Program-made: the position numbers and the translations under genes
DNA from: Phycisphaerales bacterium
GTDB taxonomy: Bacteria; Planctomycetota; Phycisphaerae; UBA1845
NCBI GenBank assembly: GCA_030612785.1
Contig: JAUWNF010000260.1
Location: 1 to 5,606 of the forward strand
Length of the DNA: 5,606 bases
Direction: 5' to 3'
The notes under the pieces: generated by a model
What the model saw: the letters and a program-made list of their open reading frames with translations, nothing else
The model's database searches: none
What the model was told of the DNA's origin: nothing
Shown here: positions 1 to 5,442 of the stretch, in pieces
Numbering within the stretch: position 1 is the first letter of the stretch
Layout of the letters: each line of letters begins with the position of its first letter

Positions 1-636
1 TCGGCCCAGATCATGAAGCCCGCTCAGCGTCGGCTCGGTCACGACGCGTACGTGATCCGCGCCGGTGATCGAGGAGATCACCGGGCATCCGATGCCCGGC
101 GCACCGTCGATCAGAATCAGGTCCAGTTTCCGGTCCTCGGCGATTGCTTTCGCTCGTGTGCGGACCAGGCTGACCAGCTTGCCGGAGTTTTCCTCGGCGA
201 CGCCGAGTTTGGCGTGGACCATCGGCCCGCAACGAGTTTCGGAGACGAATAATTGCCCGTTTACAGCCGGGGCAAACTCGATAGCCTTCTCGGCACAGAA
301 GTACGCACAGACGCCGCAGCCCTCGCAGGCGATCGGGTCTATGCGATACGTCTTTGCAACCCTGCCATTGCCCGGGCCATCGTAGGTAATGGCGTCAAAA
401 CGGCAAATCTCCTCGCACTTGCCACACGCGGTGCAGTGCCCCGACATGATTCTCGCCCGAGAGCCTCCCGAGAACTGCTCTCGATGGATCGTTCGCGGCT
501 CAAGGATAAGGTACAGGTCGGCCGCGTCAACGTCGGCGTCCGCCAGGACACATTTGTCGGCCAGAGCAGCAAACGCCGCCACGATAGACGTTTTGCCCGT
601 CCCGCCCGTACCGCTGCTTATGACCAACTCTCGCAT
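1..636 (-). CDS. Second MinD-type ATPase with inserted 2x[4Fe-4S] domain (3' end outside window)
   Basis: The first 212 codons of a paralogue of the preceding ATPase, open to the left window edge. The start is the ATG at 636-634 with AGGA 10 bp upstream: MRELVISSGTGGTGKTSIVA. The Walker A lysine K15 is present, but the signature lysine expected at position 10 is Thr (SGTGGTGKT instead of SGKGGTGKT). The inserted ferredoxin has C68-x2-C71-x2-C74-x3-C78 and C104-x2-C107-x2-C110-x3-C114, in each case without the trailing Pro. LILIDGAPG (173-181) and VTEPTLSGLHDL (199-210) are the Walker B and following family motifs. Such paralogue pairs are typical of ORP-type clusters and may form a heterodimer. 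Only 19 bp separate the REP-like element from this start. The last quarter of the protein is missing from the window. Confidence 0.93.
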   Translation of the reverse strand, partial: MRELVISSGTGGTGKTSIVAAFAALADKCVLADADVDAADLYLILEPRTIHREQFSGGSRARIMSGHCTACGKCEEICRFDAITYDGPGNGRVAKTYRIDPIACEGCGVCAYFCAEKAIEFAPAVNGQLFVSETRCGPMVHAKLGVAEENSGKLVSLVRTRAKAIAEDRKLDLILIDGAPGIGCPVISSITGADHVRVVTEPTLSGLHDLGR

Positions 637-655
637 TGCTCAGAATTCCTGCATT

Positions 656-733
656 GTAGCGGCCTGCGTCTCGCAGGCCGTTCGAACGTCAGACGTCGTC
701 GCGTTCCACGGCCGGCGAGACGCCGGCCGCTAC
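656..733. repeat. REP/BIME-like inverted pair of GTAG-hairpins
   Basis: A 78-bp element between the two ATPase genes. It starts with GTAG (656-659) followed by a hairpin with stem CGGCCTGCG/CGCAGGCCG (660-668 with 672-680) and loop TCT. It ends with the mirror arrangement: stem CGGCCGGCG/CGCCGGCCG (709-717 with 721-729), loop AGA, then CTAC (730-733). On its own strand each unit reads GTAG plus a 9-bp stem with loop TCT. The two units differ only by one compensated base pair (T-A versus G-C). A GTAG or GGAG tetranucleotide 5' of an imperfect palindrome is the known signature of REP sequences mobilised by RAYT (REP-associated tyrosine transposase) enzymes, and inverted pairs are called BIMEs. 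The spacer (681-708) contains TTCGAA. It may also work as a transcript-stabilising or attenuating structure between the genes. Confidence 0.8.
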
Positions 734-1614
734 CCACGTACACTTCCAAAGGAGGTGGGCTGCCCGCCCATCACCTCTTCGGTGACCGCCTTCAGTAAAC
801 CCGCAAATAAGGCGGCGTAATCCGGTAACGCTTCGCAAATCAGTTCGCCTCGGGAATATGCCTCGGCCACCTTTCGGTCGTCCGGTATCTCCGCCAGCAC
901 CTTGATGCGCTCGTCGCGGCAGTACCGATGCACCGCGCGATCGCCGACGTCCGCCCGATTGATGAGCACCCCAAAGGGGAGTTTCAAGGCCCGGACCATT
1001 TCGACGGCGAGCTTCAAGTCATTCAGGCCGAACGGTGTCGGCTCAGTCACCAGGAGCACGAAGTCACAGTCGCGGACACTTTCTATGACCGGACACGAGG
1101 TCCCCGGCGGGGCGTCCGTGATGACGAGTTCCACCTCCGGGGCGGCGGCCTTGACGGCCTTGATTACCGGCGGGCTCATGGCCTCACCAACATTCAGCAG
1201 ACCGTGGACGAAGCGTATCGGCCCGGCCCGTCCAGTTTCGAGGACCCCCATCTCGCGCGGTACTTCGGTGATGGCGTCCTCCGGACAAACCAGCAGGCAA
1301 CCGCCACAGGCGTGGCAGAGTTCGGGATAGACCAGGACTTTTTGGCCGACACAGACGATGGCGCTGTACTGACAGATCTCGCCGCACTTTCCGCAAAGGG
1401 TGCATTTCTCCTCGTCCACCCGGGGGATCAAGTTTCCCACCGGCTTGCTGCTGGTGATTTCGGGCTTGAGGAAGATGTGCCCGTTGGGCTCTTCCACGTC
1501 GCAGTCGAGGTAGGCCACGCTTTGACCGTTGCGTGAGGCCACGTACGCCAGATTCGTGGCCACCGTGGTCTTGCCGGTACCGCCCTTGCCGCTTGCCAAC
1601 GCGATCTTCATCAT
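730..1614 (-). CDS. MinD/Mrp-type P-loop ATPase with inserted 2x[4Fe-4S] ferredoxin domain
   Basis: A 294-aa protein. The deviant Walker A is SGKGGTGKTT (8-17) with signature lysine K10 and catalytic K15. D37/D39 in LDCDVEEPN belong to switch I, and ITDAPPG (165-171) is the Walker B/switch II region. Between them lies a ferredoxin insert with C71-x2-C74-x2-C77-x3-C81 and C100-x2-C103-x2-C106-x3-C110-P. This is the architecture of the NubP/Mrp-related ATPases found in ORP-type clusters, which are thought to load or transfer Fe-S or heterometal clusters using ATP. The frame is open to 1707, but homologous proteins begin MKIAxxSGKGG, so the tandem ATG at 1614/1611 was chosen; GGA lies 6 bp upstream. 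The stop codon TAG is contributed by the GTAG end of the adjacent REP-like repeat. The next gene is a paralogue. Confidence 0.95.
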   Translation of the reverse strand: MMKIALASGKGGTGKTTVATNLAYVASRNGQSVAYLDCDVEEPNGHIFLKPEITSSKPVGNLIPRVDEEKCTLCGKCGEICQYSAIVCVGQKVLVYPELCHACGGCLLVCPEDAITEVPREMGVLETGRAGPIRFVHGLLNVGEAMSPPVIKAVKAAAPEVELVITDAPPGTSCPVIESVRDCDFVLLVTEPTPFGLNDLKLAVEMVRALKLPFGVLINRADVGDRAVHRYCRDERIKVLAEIPDDRKVAEAYSRGELICEALPDYAALFAGLLKAVTEEVMGGQPTSFGSVRG

Positions 1615-1636
1615 GCCTGTTCCAAGCCGACCTGCC

Positions 1637-1846
1637 TCAGTCGTTCTGATTGCTGCCTCTGATTTGCACACGTCCGTTGAACAAGCGTGCGAGCCGACGC
1701 GGCACAAAGGTCAACGCCGCGACGATGGCCCCCAGCACACCCGCGCCGAGCACGCCGCCACCACAACCCGGCTGCCCGCAGAACGGGCAAACCGCCAGCG
1801 GTCCGAGCAACACGAAGAAACCCGCCCACCACTTGAAGAAGCGCAT
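1637..1846 (-). CDS. Small two-helix membrane protein with CPFCGQPGC motif
   Basis: A 69-aa protein of unknown family. A first hydrophobic segment (FFKWWAGFFVLLGPLAV, 3-19) leads into C20PFC23GQPGC28GGG. A second segment (VLGAGVLGAIVAALTFV, 32-48) and a basic tail (PRRLARLFNGR) follow. The three-Cys loop between helices could bind a metal or be redox active; this is inference. The frame stays open upstream to 1972, but that part overlaps the membrane-protein gene. The ATG at 1846 has GAAGG 6 bp before it and gives a normal membrane-protein beginning. It ends 22 bp before the ATPase gene. Position, direction and spacing support it as a real operon member, perhaps a partner of the six-helix protein. 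An alternative reading as a signal peptide plus one helix cannot be excluded. Confidence 0.75.
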   Translation of the reverse strand: MRFFKWWAGFFVLLGPLAVCPFCGQPGCGGGVLGAGVLGAIVAALTFVPRRLARLFNGRVQIRGSNQND

Positions 1847-1889
1847 GATCGGCCTTCGCCATCTTGAGGGCGGAGCCGTCTTCTGTACC

Positions 1890-2528
1890 TCAGTGGCTTT
1901 GATAGGAACCGTCTTCACGAGCCACCAATTCCGTCCGCTTTTTCGAGAAGAGCAAGGGAAACACGATGTCACTCGTACAACAGGGCACCCAAACCGCGAG
2001 AAAAAGGAACACGGTTATGACCCCCATGGTGGTCACGTCCACATCCGCCCCCAGCGCCATGGTCATGTGGAACAGCGAGGCCCAGGTACTCAACAGTACG
2101 TGCCCCGCGTGTGGAAACTTCGTTTTCGGGTAAAACCAGGCGATGGCGATTCCAACCAAAGCCAAAGGGTTCACCAGCCACCATTTCTCAATGAAACCAA
2201 AGTGGACGCCTTTGTTGGGCAACCCAAGCAAGCATTCCCCGAAATAAGGAATGATCGAGTCGCTCAGCGTGGCGATGCCGATCGATCCCAGGTATCCGAT
2301 CAGGACCGTCGCCCCGAGTCCGCCCTTGCCATAAAGACGGTACATCGCAGCCGTGACCAGCGCGCTGAGCAAGACATGCATGGGATGGAGCGTCCAGAAC
2401 AGGGTGCTCGACGCGGAGCGGGGCACCTGAGCATAAACGATCACGGCCATGATGCCGATGCCGGTCAGAGCTCCGAACGCCGTAAACGGTGCATGGGCTT
2501 TTAGTTCATCGGGGATGTTTTTCAGCAT
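1890..2528 (-). CDS. Six-helix integral membrane protein with duplicated HxxHVLLS motif
   Basis: A 212-aa hydrophobic protein of a family I do not recognise. Predicted membrane segments by eye are about 15-33, 49-66, 70-88, 117-133, 143-160 and 166-190. The motif HxxHVLLS occurs twice, at 48-55 (HPMHVLLS) and 140-147 (HAGHVLLS), near the start of helices 2 and 5. The protein may therefore be a duplicated 3+3 unit with paired histidines facing each other. Other notable residues are H154, the C183-C184 pair in WVPCCTSD and C99. The start overlaps the previous gene by 7 bp. Histidine pairs inside the membrane suggest binding of a metal or haem, or a metal-transport role, but no substrate can be assigned. 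It is followed after 43 bp by another small membrane protein. Confidence 0.88.
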   Translation of the reverse strand: MLKNIPDELKAHAPFTAFGALTGIGIMAVIVYAQVPRSASSTLFWTLHPMHVLLSALVTAAMYRLYGKGGLGATVLIGYLGSIGIATLSDSIIPYFGECLLGLPNKGVHFGFIEKWWLVNPLALVGIAIAWFYPKTKFPHAGHVLLSTWASLFHMTMALGADVDVTTMGVITVFLFLAVWVPCCTSDIVFPLLFSKKRTELVAREDGSYQSH

Positions 2529-2809
2529 GTTGCTGATTCATCCTCATGGTTTCGGACAAACAGATGTTGGTACTTCTGCACCTCGCGGATCACCGCCTGC
2601 ATGCATTCACCGTTGCCTGTACACGTCAGCTTTCGCAAGTAGTCCAAGTCAACCTCCGCCAGAGCGCGACCAACAAGGTATTCGCGAAGCGTTTTCTCCA
2701 CGTCTTGGCATGTTGGAGCATTTCGGATCTCGAACTCCATGAAGCGAAGACTGCCGCTGCCATCGTTCAACCGAAACCGGAGTTTGTCACGACAATTTTC
2801 TGCGTACAT
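2522..2809 (-). CDS. Small Cys-containing protein, possibly a partial IscU/NifU-like scaffold
   Basis: A 95-aa protein not recognised with certainty. Residues 11-29 look like a beta hairpin (RFRLNDGSGSLRFMEFEIR). Then come PTC34QDVEKTLREYLVGRALAEVDL, C63TGNGEC69, a helix MQAVIREVQKYQHLF (70-84) and a C-terminal Cys95. The order (strand pair, Cys, helix ending in LVxGRxLxEV, Cys-containing loop, final helix) resembles the C-terminal two thirds of IscU/NifU-N scaffolds, with the segment holding the first scaffold cysteine missing. That reading is an inference by eye. GAGGTG lies 6 bp before the ATG. Its end overlaps the next start by 7 bp (ATGCTGA), so translation is probably coupled to the membrane protein. 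A scaffold or cluster-transfer role would suit the operon, but an unrelated small fold is possible. Confidence 0.75.
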   Translation of the reverse strand: MYAENCRDKLRFRLNDGSGSLRFMEFEIRNAPTCQDVEKTLREYLVGRALAEVDLDYLRKLTCTGNGECMQAVIREVQKYQHLFVRNHEDESATC

Positions 2810-2857
2810 GTGGGCACCTCTGCCCGTTCCCGGATCGCTTCAACTCCAACTGCTGTG

Positions 2858-3031
2858 CTATTCTGGCATCGAGATGGCCTCGCTGGAGCATTCATCCACG
2901 CACGCACCGCAGTCGATGCACTCGTCATTGACTACGGCCTTTTCGTTCTCCACCTTGATGGATTCCGTCGGGCAGCATTCCACACAGTCGCCGCAGCCCG
3001 TACATTTCTCAAGATCCACGATTGCTGCCAA
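2858..3031 (-). CDS. Small 2x[4Fe-4S] ferredoxin (TTG start)
   Basis: A 57-aa bacterial-type ferredoxin with two cluster motifs: C10-x2-C13-x2-C16-x3-C20-P, and C38-x2-C41-x2-C44-x3-C48, the latter followed by Ser instead of the usual Pro. An extra Cys (C19) adjoins the first motif. It is probably a soluble low-potential electron carrier serving the neighbouring cluster proteins. The start is a TTG preceded by a strong AAAGGAG with a 5-bp spacer. The frame has a stop a few codons upstream and no ATG between, so the TTG is well supported. The protein begins (M)AAIVDLEKCTGCG, a normal ferredoxin beginning. It lies 103 bp after the NifX-like gene and 48 bp before the next gene. Confidence 0.93.
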   Translation of the reverse strand: MAAIVDLEKCTGCGDCVECCPTESIKVENEKAVVNDECIDCGACVDECSSEAISMPE

Positions 3032-3096
3032 GTTGGCTCCTTTCTGGCTTGTTCAGCACACTACTACCTGATTCTTGTTCACCATTGTCGTCATCA

Positions 3097-3124
3097 ATCA
3101 TTACCACGCCATTATCCATGTCAA
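3097..3124 (-). promoter_or_regulatory. Possible internal sigma-70-type promoter
   Basis: On the minus strand a perfect TTGACA lies at 3124-3119, and AATGAT at 3102-3097 follows after 16 bp (4 of 6 matches to TATAAT). It lies in the 103-bp gap between the NifX-like gene and the ferredoxin gene, which is visibly AT-richer than the genes around it. It could drive the ferredoxin and the downstream membrane and ATPase genes separately. The -10 box is weak and the organism's promoter rules are unknown, so this is only a candidate. Confidence 0.25.
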
Positions 3125-3134
3125 GGGCGGGACT

Positions 3135-3776
3135 CTAGCCCATGCCTCCACCTTTTCTACCACCACCCCGGCCCATGCCTCCGCCTCCGCCTCCGCCTCC
3201 GCCGCCCCCTCGACCTTGCCCGCGTCCCATTCCTCTGCCCATCCCCCGGCCCATGACGCCGCCGCCCCCCCCGCCGCCCCCGCCGCCGCCGCCACCACCG
3301 CCGCCACCGCCGCCGCCGCCCCCACCGCCGCCACCGGGCCCCATACCCGCCCCACCGGGCATCGGCGGGGGTTGGGATGGCATCGGCTGATTCGGGGAGG
3401 GGGGCGGGCCCTCAGCCATTCCGGAATGACGGGCGACGGTCGGCTCACTAGCGGTATTGAACTGTCCGGCTTTGAACTGTTCGACGGCATCTCGCACGGT
3501 GCCCGAACAACCCGGGACCACTCCGATGCCGGCGGCGGAGAGCGTCGCGTGGGCATTTGGACCGCAATTGCCCGTTAGGATGAACTTCACGTCCTTCGCC
3601 GCCATGAGTTGAGCCGATTGGATACCGGCTCCACCGCCGAGCGCAACGTTGGGGTTCTCGACGGCCTCGAAGTTCAGGGTGTCCGTATCGACGATTACGA
3701 AGTACGCGCAGCGGCCAAACCGAGGATCGAGGCCGGCATCCAGCATCGGTCCACTAGCTGTGATTGCGATTCTCAT
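3135..3776 (-). CDS. NifX/NifB-type (ORP-like) metal-cluster-binding protein with poly-Gly tail
   Basis: A 213-aa protein. Residues 1-105 form a dinitrogenase iron-molybdenum cofactor (NifX/NafY/NifB C-terminal) domain: MRIAITASGP, DPRFGRCAYFVIVD (17-30), GGGAGIQSAQLM (47-58), LTGNCGPNA (67-75) and a GTVRDAVEQF helix (92-101). Stand-alone proteins of this fold bind FeMo-co precursors or, in the Desulfovibrio orange protein, a Mo-Cu sulfide cluster. Cys23, Cys71 and Cys90 are candidate ligands (inference). Family members are usually a little over 100 aa. This one adds a Pro-rich linker (124-140), 26 consecutive glycines (148-173), MGRGMGRGMGRGQGR (175-189), 11 more glycines and a basic Gly-rich end. 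AAAGGA lies 9 bp before the ATG. With no nifHDK nearby and two MinD-type ATPases downstream, an ORP-like role is favoured over nitrogenase assembly. Confidence 0.92.
   Translation of the reverse strand: MRIAITASGPMLDAGLDPRFGRCAYFVIVDTDTLNFEAVENPNVALGGGAGIQSAQLMAAKDVKFILTGNCGPNAHATLSAAGIGVVPGCSGTVRDAVEQFKAGQFNTASEPTVARHSGMAEGPPPSPNQPMPSQPPPMPGGAGMGPGGGGGGGGGGGGGGGGGGGGGGGGGGVMGRGMGRGMGRGQGRGGGGGGGGGGGMGRGGGRKGGGMG
3138..3356 (-). repeat. Low-complexity GGN repeat encoding the Gly-rich tail
   Basis: This segment encodes residues 141-213 of the NifX-like protein and is almost entirely GGN codons on the coding strand. The purest part, 3258-3335, encodes 26 glycines in a row. GGC, GGG and GGT are mixed irregularly, whereas the 11-glycine block nearer the end alternates GGA/GGC. 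The reading frame stays open to the TAG at 3137-3135. Such tracts arise by slippage, so length variation or an assembly error is possible. Confidence 0.85.
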
Positions 3777-3821
3777 CAGAGTCTTTCCTTTCTCAAAAAC
3801 TGTCGCCTACGGCGGTCACAC

Positions 3822-4748
3822 TCATCTTTGTCGATCTGCCGTTTCACGGTGGATCGGCGGCGCTCTCGAACCAGCCTCGTTCTGACTGCGATTCCGGCAG
3901 ACGACCATCTGCCCCACTTCGCTGCCGACGTCCCGGGCAATCACGGGACACTTCGCCTTGAAGAGGAAGAAGATGTTCTGGTCCTCCCCCCCTAGTGTTT
4001 CATAATTCCCCTGGCCTTTGGCGATCACGAGATCGCATTGCTCGAACCGAGCTCGGAAAGCAGGCGAGCAGCACTCCAGAATCGTGCCAGGCACGTCGCT
4101 GCCGTTGTCCACCACCTTGACGAGAGAGATTATCCCCGCAGTTTCCGCGTCTTCTCGCGTCGCATCGTTGATCACCGGTCCGCCCCGCACCACCAGAGTG
4201 ATCCGATCCATCGGCATCTCTTCGATCAGCAATCGATCGAAAACGATCTCGCCCGCGTTGTCCGCCAGGTACAGAATGTCGCTCGCGTGCTCGAGCGCCC
4301 GACGCAGGTCGTCGACTGCGCCATTGTCGAACCCCGGCGCGTGGGGGGCCATCGCATCCTCGATTGCCTGATGAACTTCATCGTCGGCGAGACGGCTTCT
4401 GCATCCGAAGTCGATCACGTTGCCCGCGATGGCCATGCGCACAGCCGCCGCGAACGGGTCGGTCGAGGTGCGCACCCGCTGTTTCAGGGTTGGATACAGT
4501 TCCAAGGCCAACGCGTTCGAGTGGAGTTTCACTTCGCGGTATGGATCGGGATTGCCAGTTGCATCGCGCAGAAGCTTATGAATCCGCTGCCCCATCCAGG
4601 GGGGAGAACGGTCAAAAGGCATCTCCGCAGCCAGCCGAAGCGTTTCCCGCAGCACACGTTCATGGACCGCTGGATCGTCCGTGACCATACGGGAAGCATC
4701 CAACGCCTGTCGGACGAAGCACGGCACGCACTCAAGGTAAGTCCGCAT
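3822..4748 (-). CDS. DUF89/ARMT1-like metal-dependent phosphatase-fold protein
   Basis: A 308-aa protein of the DUF89 family (prokaryotic AF1104-like group). Features seen: the N-terminal LECVPCFVRQALDA with C7-x2-C10; GNVID at 109-113; LADNAGEIVFDRLL at 161-174, with the DN pair expected to bind the catalytic metal; RGGPVINDATRED at 188-200, with D195 as a likely further ligand; and AKGQGNYETL at 243-252. Characterised DUF89 proteins are metal-dependent phosphatases proposed to remove damaged or surplus phosphometabolites; the substrate of this group is not established. The length is typical, with about 25 extra polar residues at the end (RNRSQNEAG onward). The start fits the family's usual beginning; an AGGATAGG lies rather far upstream. 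It is followed after 45 bp by the NifX-like gene. The two N-terminal cysteines could bind a metal, which suits the neighbourhood. Confidence 0.88.
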   Translation of the reverse strand: MRTYLECVPCFVRQALDASRMVTDDPAVHERVLRETLRLAAEMPFDRSPPWMGQRIHKLLRDATGNPDPYREVKLHSNALALELYPTLKQRVRTSTDPFAAAVRMAIAGNVIDFGCRSRLADDEVHQAIEDAMAPHAPGFDNGAVDDLRRALEHASDILYLADNAGEIVFDRLLIEEMPMDRITLVVRGGPVINDATREDAETAGIISLVKVVDNGSDVPGTILECCSPAFRARFEQCDLVIAKGQGNYETLGGEDQNIFFLFKAKCPVIARDVGSEVGQMVVCRNRSQNEAGSRAPPIHRETADRQR

Positions 4749-4799
4749 CCGTTGTGACCTATCCTTTCCAGGAGGTGAAACTCACCTCTTTGGCCGGCT

Positions 4800-4973
4800 T
4801 CATGTGGAGACATTGCAGGCGGTTTTCAAGGAGCGAGAGAGGTACTTCTTGTCCGCTTCGTAGTGGCATTTCTTGTACTTCTTACCACTACCGCACCAGC
4901 ATGGATCATTGCGGCCGACGTTTGCAGCCGTTTCCGGCGGTCTGCGATGAAACAGTCTGTCCAGAAATCCCAT
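4800..4973 (-). CDS. Small SEC-C zinc-motif protein
   Basis: A 57-aa protein beginning MGFLDRLFHRRPPETAANVG. It has a clear SEC-C motif at residues 21-37 (RNDPCWCGSGKKYKKCH), with zinc ligands C25, C27, C36 and C/H at 37. SEC-C is the zinc-binding module known from the SecA C-terminus and from many small stand-alone proteins; in SecA it contacts SecB and the ribosome. Here it stands alone, with a short amphipathic start (FLDRLF) before it and a 20-residue basic tail after it. AAGGGA lies just upstream of the ATG. It sits between the ferredoxin fusion (98-bp gap) and the DUF89 gene (51-bp gap) in the same direction, so it is probably in the same transcript. Its role in a metal-cluster operon is unknown; a metal-handling or chaperone-like adaptor is a guess. 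Confidence 0.85.
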   Translation of the reverse strand: MGFLDRLFHRRPPETAANVGRNDPCWCGSGKKYKKCHYEADKKYLSRSLKTACNVST

Positions 4974-5071
4974 GTGTCCCTTGCCTCAGTGTTGTTCCGC
5001 GCTAGGAGTAATGTACGAGCATGTCGCCATTTCCCGTCTCTTGACGAACTTCCTGGCGGCGACCGGATGCT

Positions 5072-5440
5072 TCAGTTCAGCCTGATGGCTCCGTTCGGGC
5101 ACACTTCTACACAGGCCCCGCAACCGCAGCATACCTCGGCGTTGACCCTCACGGCGACCTCACCGAGTGTAATTGCCTCCGTCGGACAAACTGCCTGACA
5201 GGCACCGCAAAGCTTGCACGCTTGTTCATCCACGTACGCCACGGGCGTGGCATTGCGGCCTGGCGTCGACACCAGAACACCTGGCGGTCCTACCATTTGA
5301 TTGCCCACACCTGCTTGGAGGTTTCGCCGCATACGTCGGCCTTGCCCGCGCCCCCTGCCAAGCCCACGTCCCATTCCACGGCCGCCGCCGCGACCGCGAC
5401 CACCAGCTCCCGCCGGTCCAGTTCCGTCACCTCTAGGCAT
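5072..5440 (-). CDS. DUF5320-like head fused to 2x[4Fe-4S] ferredoxin
   Basis: A 122-aa protein. Residues 1-9 (MPRGDGTGP) are the DUF5320 signature. Residues 10-40 are Gly/Arg-rich (RGMGRGLGRGRGQGR at 21-35), and 41-67 form a linker. Residues 68-122 are a bacterial-type ferredoxin with C75-x2-C78-x2-C81-x3-C85-P and C104-x2-C107-x2-C110-x3-C114-P, enough for two [4Fe-4S] clusters. It is probably a soluble electron carrier or cluster donor with a basic, flexible head that could mediate docking (inference). The ATG at 5440 was chosen because DUF5320 proteins begin MPRGD; a TTG two codons upstream (5446), overlapping the previous stop, has a better-spaced AGGA and could also be used. The same GMGRG/GQGR motif recurs in the tail of the NifX-like protein of this operon. 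The ferredoxin domain is certain; the role is not. Confidence 0.88.
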   Translation of the reverse strand: MPRGDGTGPAGAGGRGRGGGRGMGRGLGRGRGQGRRMRRNLQAGVGNQMVGPPGVLVSTPGRNATPVAYVDEQACKLCGACQAVCPTEAITLGEVAVRVNAEVCCGCGACVEVCPNGAIRLN

Positions 5441-5442
5441 GG

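Noticed and set aside
656..733. Rho-independent terminator of the first ATPase gene
   Set aside because: The hairpins are strong but no U-tract follows either one in the direction of transcription; the GTAG ends and paired layout fit a REP/BIME better.
928..1536. 202-codon open frame on the plus strand
   Set aside because: Antisense to the first ATPase, whose Walker and ferredoxin motifs are intact; no domain seen.
1650..2504. 284-codon open frame on the plus strand
   Set aside because: It is antisense to the membrane protein and the 69-aa gene; its translation is Arg/Gln/His-rich with no recognisable domain, as expected for a high-GC shadow frame.
3003..3119. Short minus-strand frame starting MDNGVVMIDDD in the gap before the ferredoxin
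   Set aside because: No ribosome site before its ATG, no recognisable sequence, and it runs into the ferredoxin gene in another frame.
3138..3356. CRISPR or regular tandem array
   Set aside because: The repetition is irregular GGN codons with no spacers and lies inside a coding frame.
3142..3390. Poly-proline protein on the plus strand
   Set aside because: It is the complement of the poly-glycine tail; the NifX-like frame has a domain, a ribosome site and a family-typical start.
3135..3776. NifX of a nitrogenase (nif) cluster
   Set aside because: No nifHDK, nifEN or nifB is visible, and the MinD/ferredoxin ATPases point to an ORP-like setting instead.
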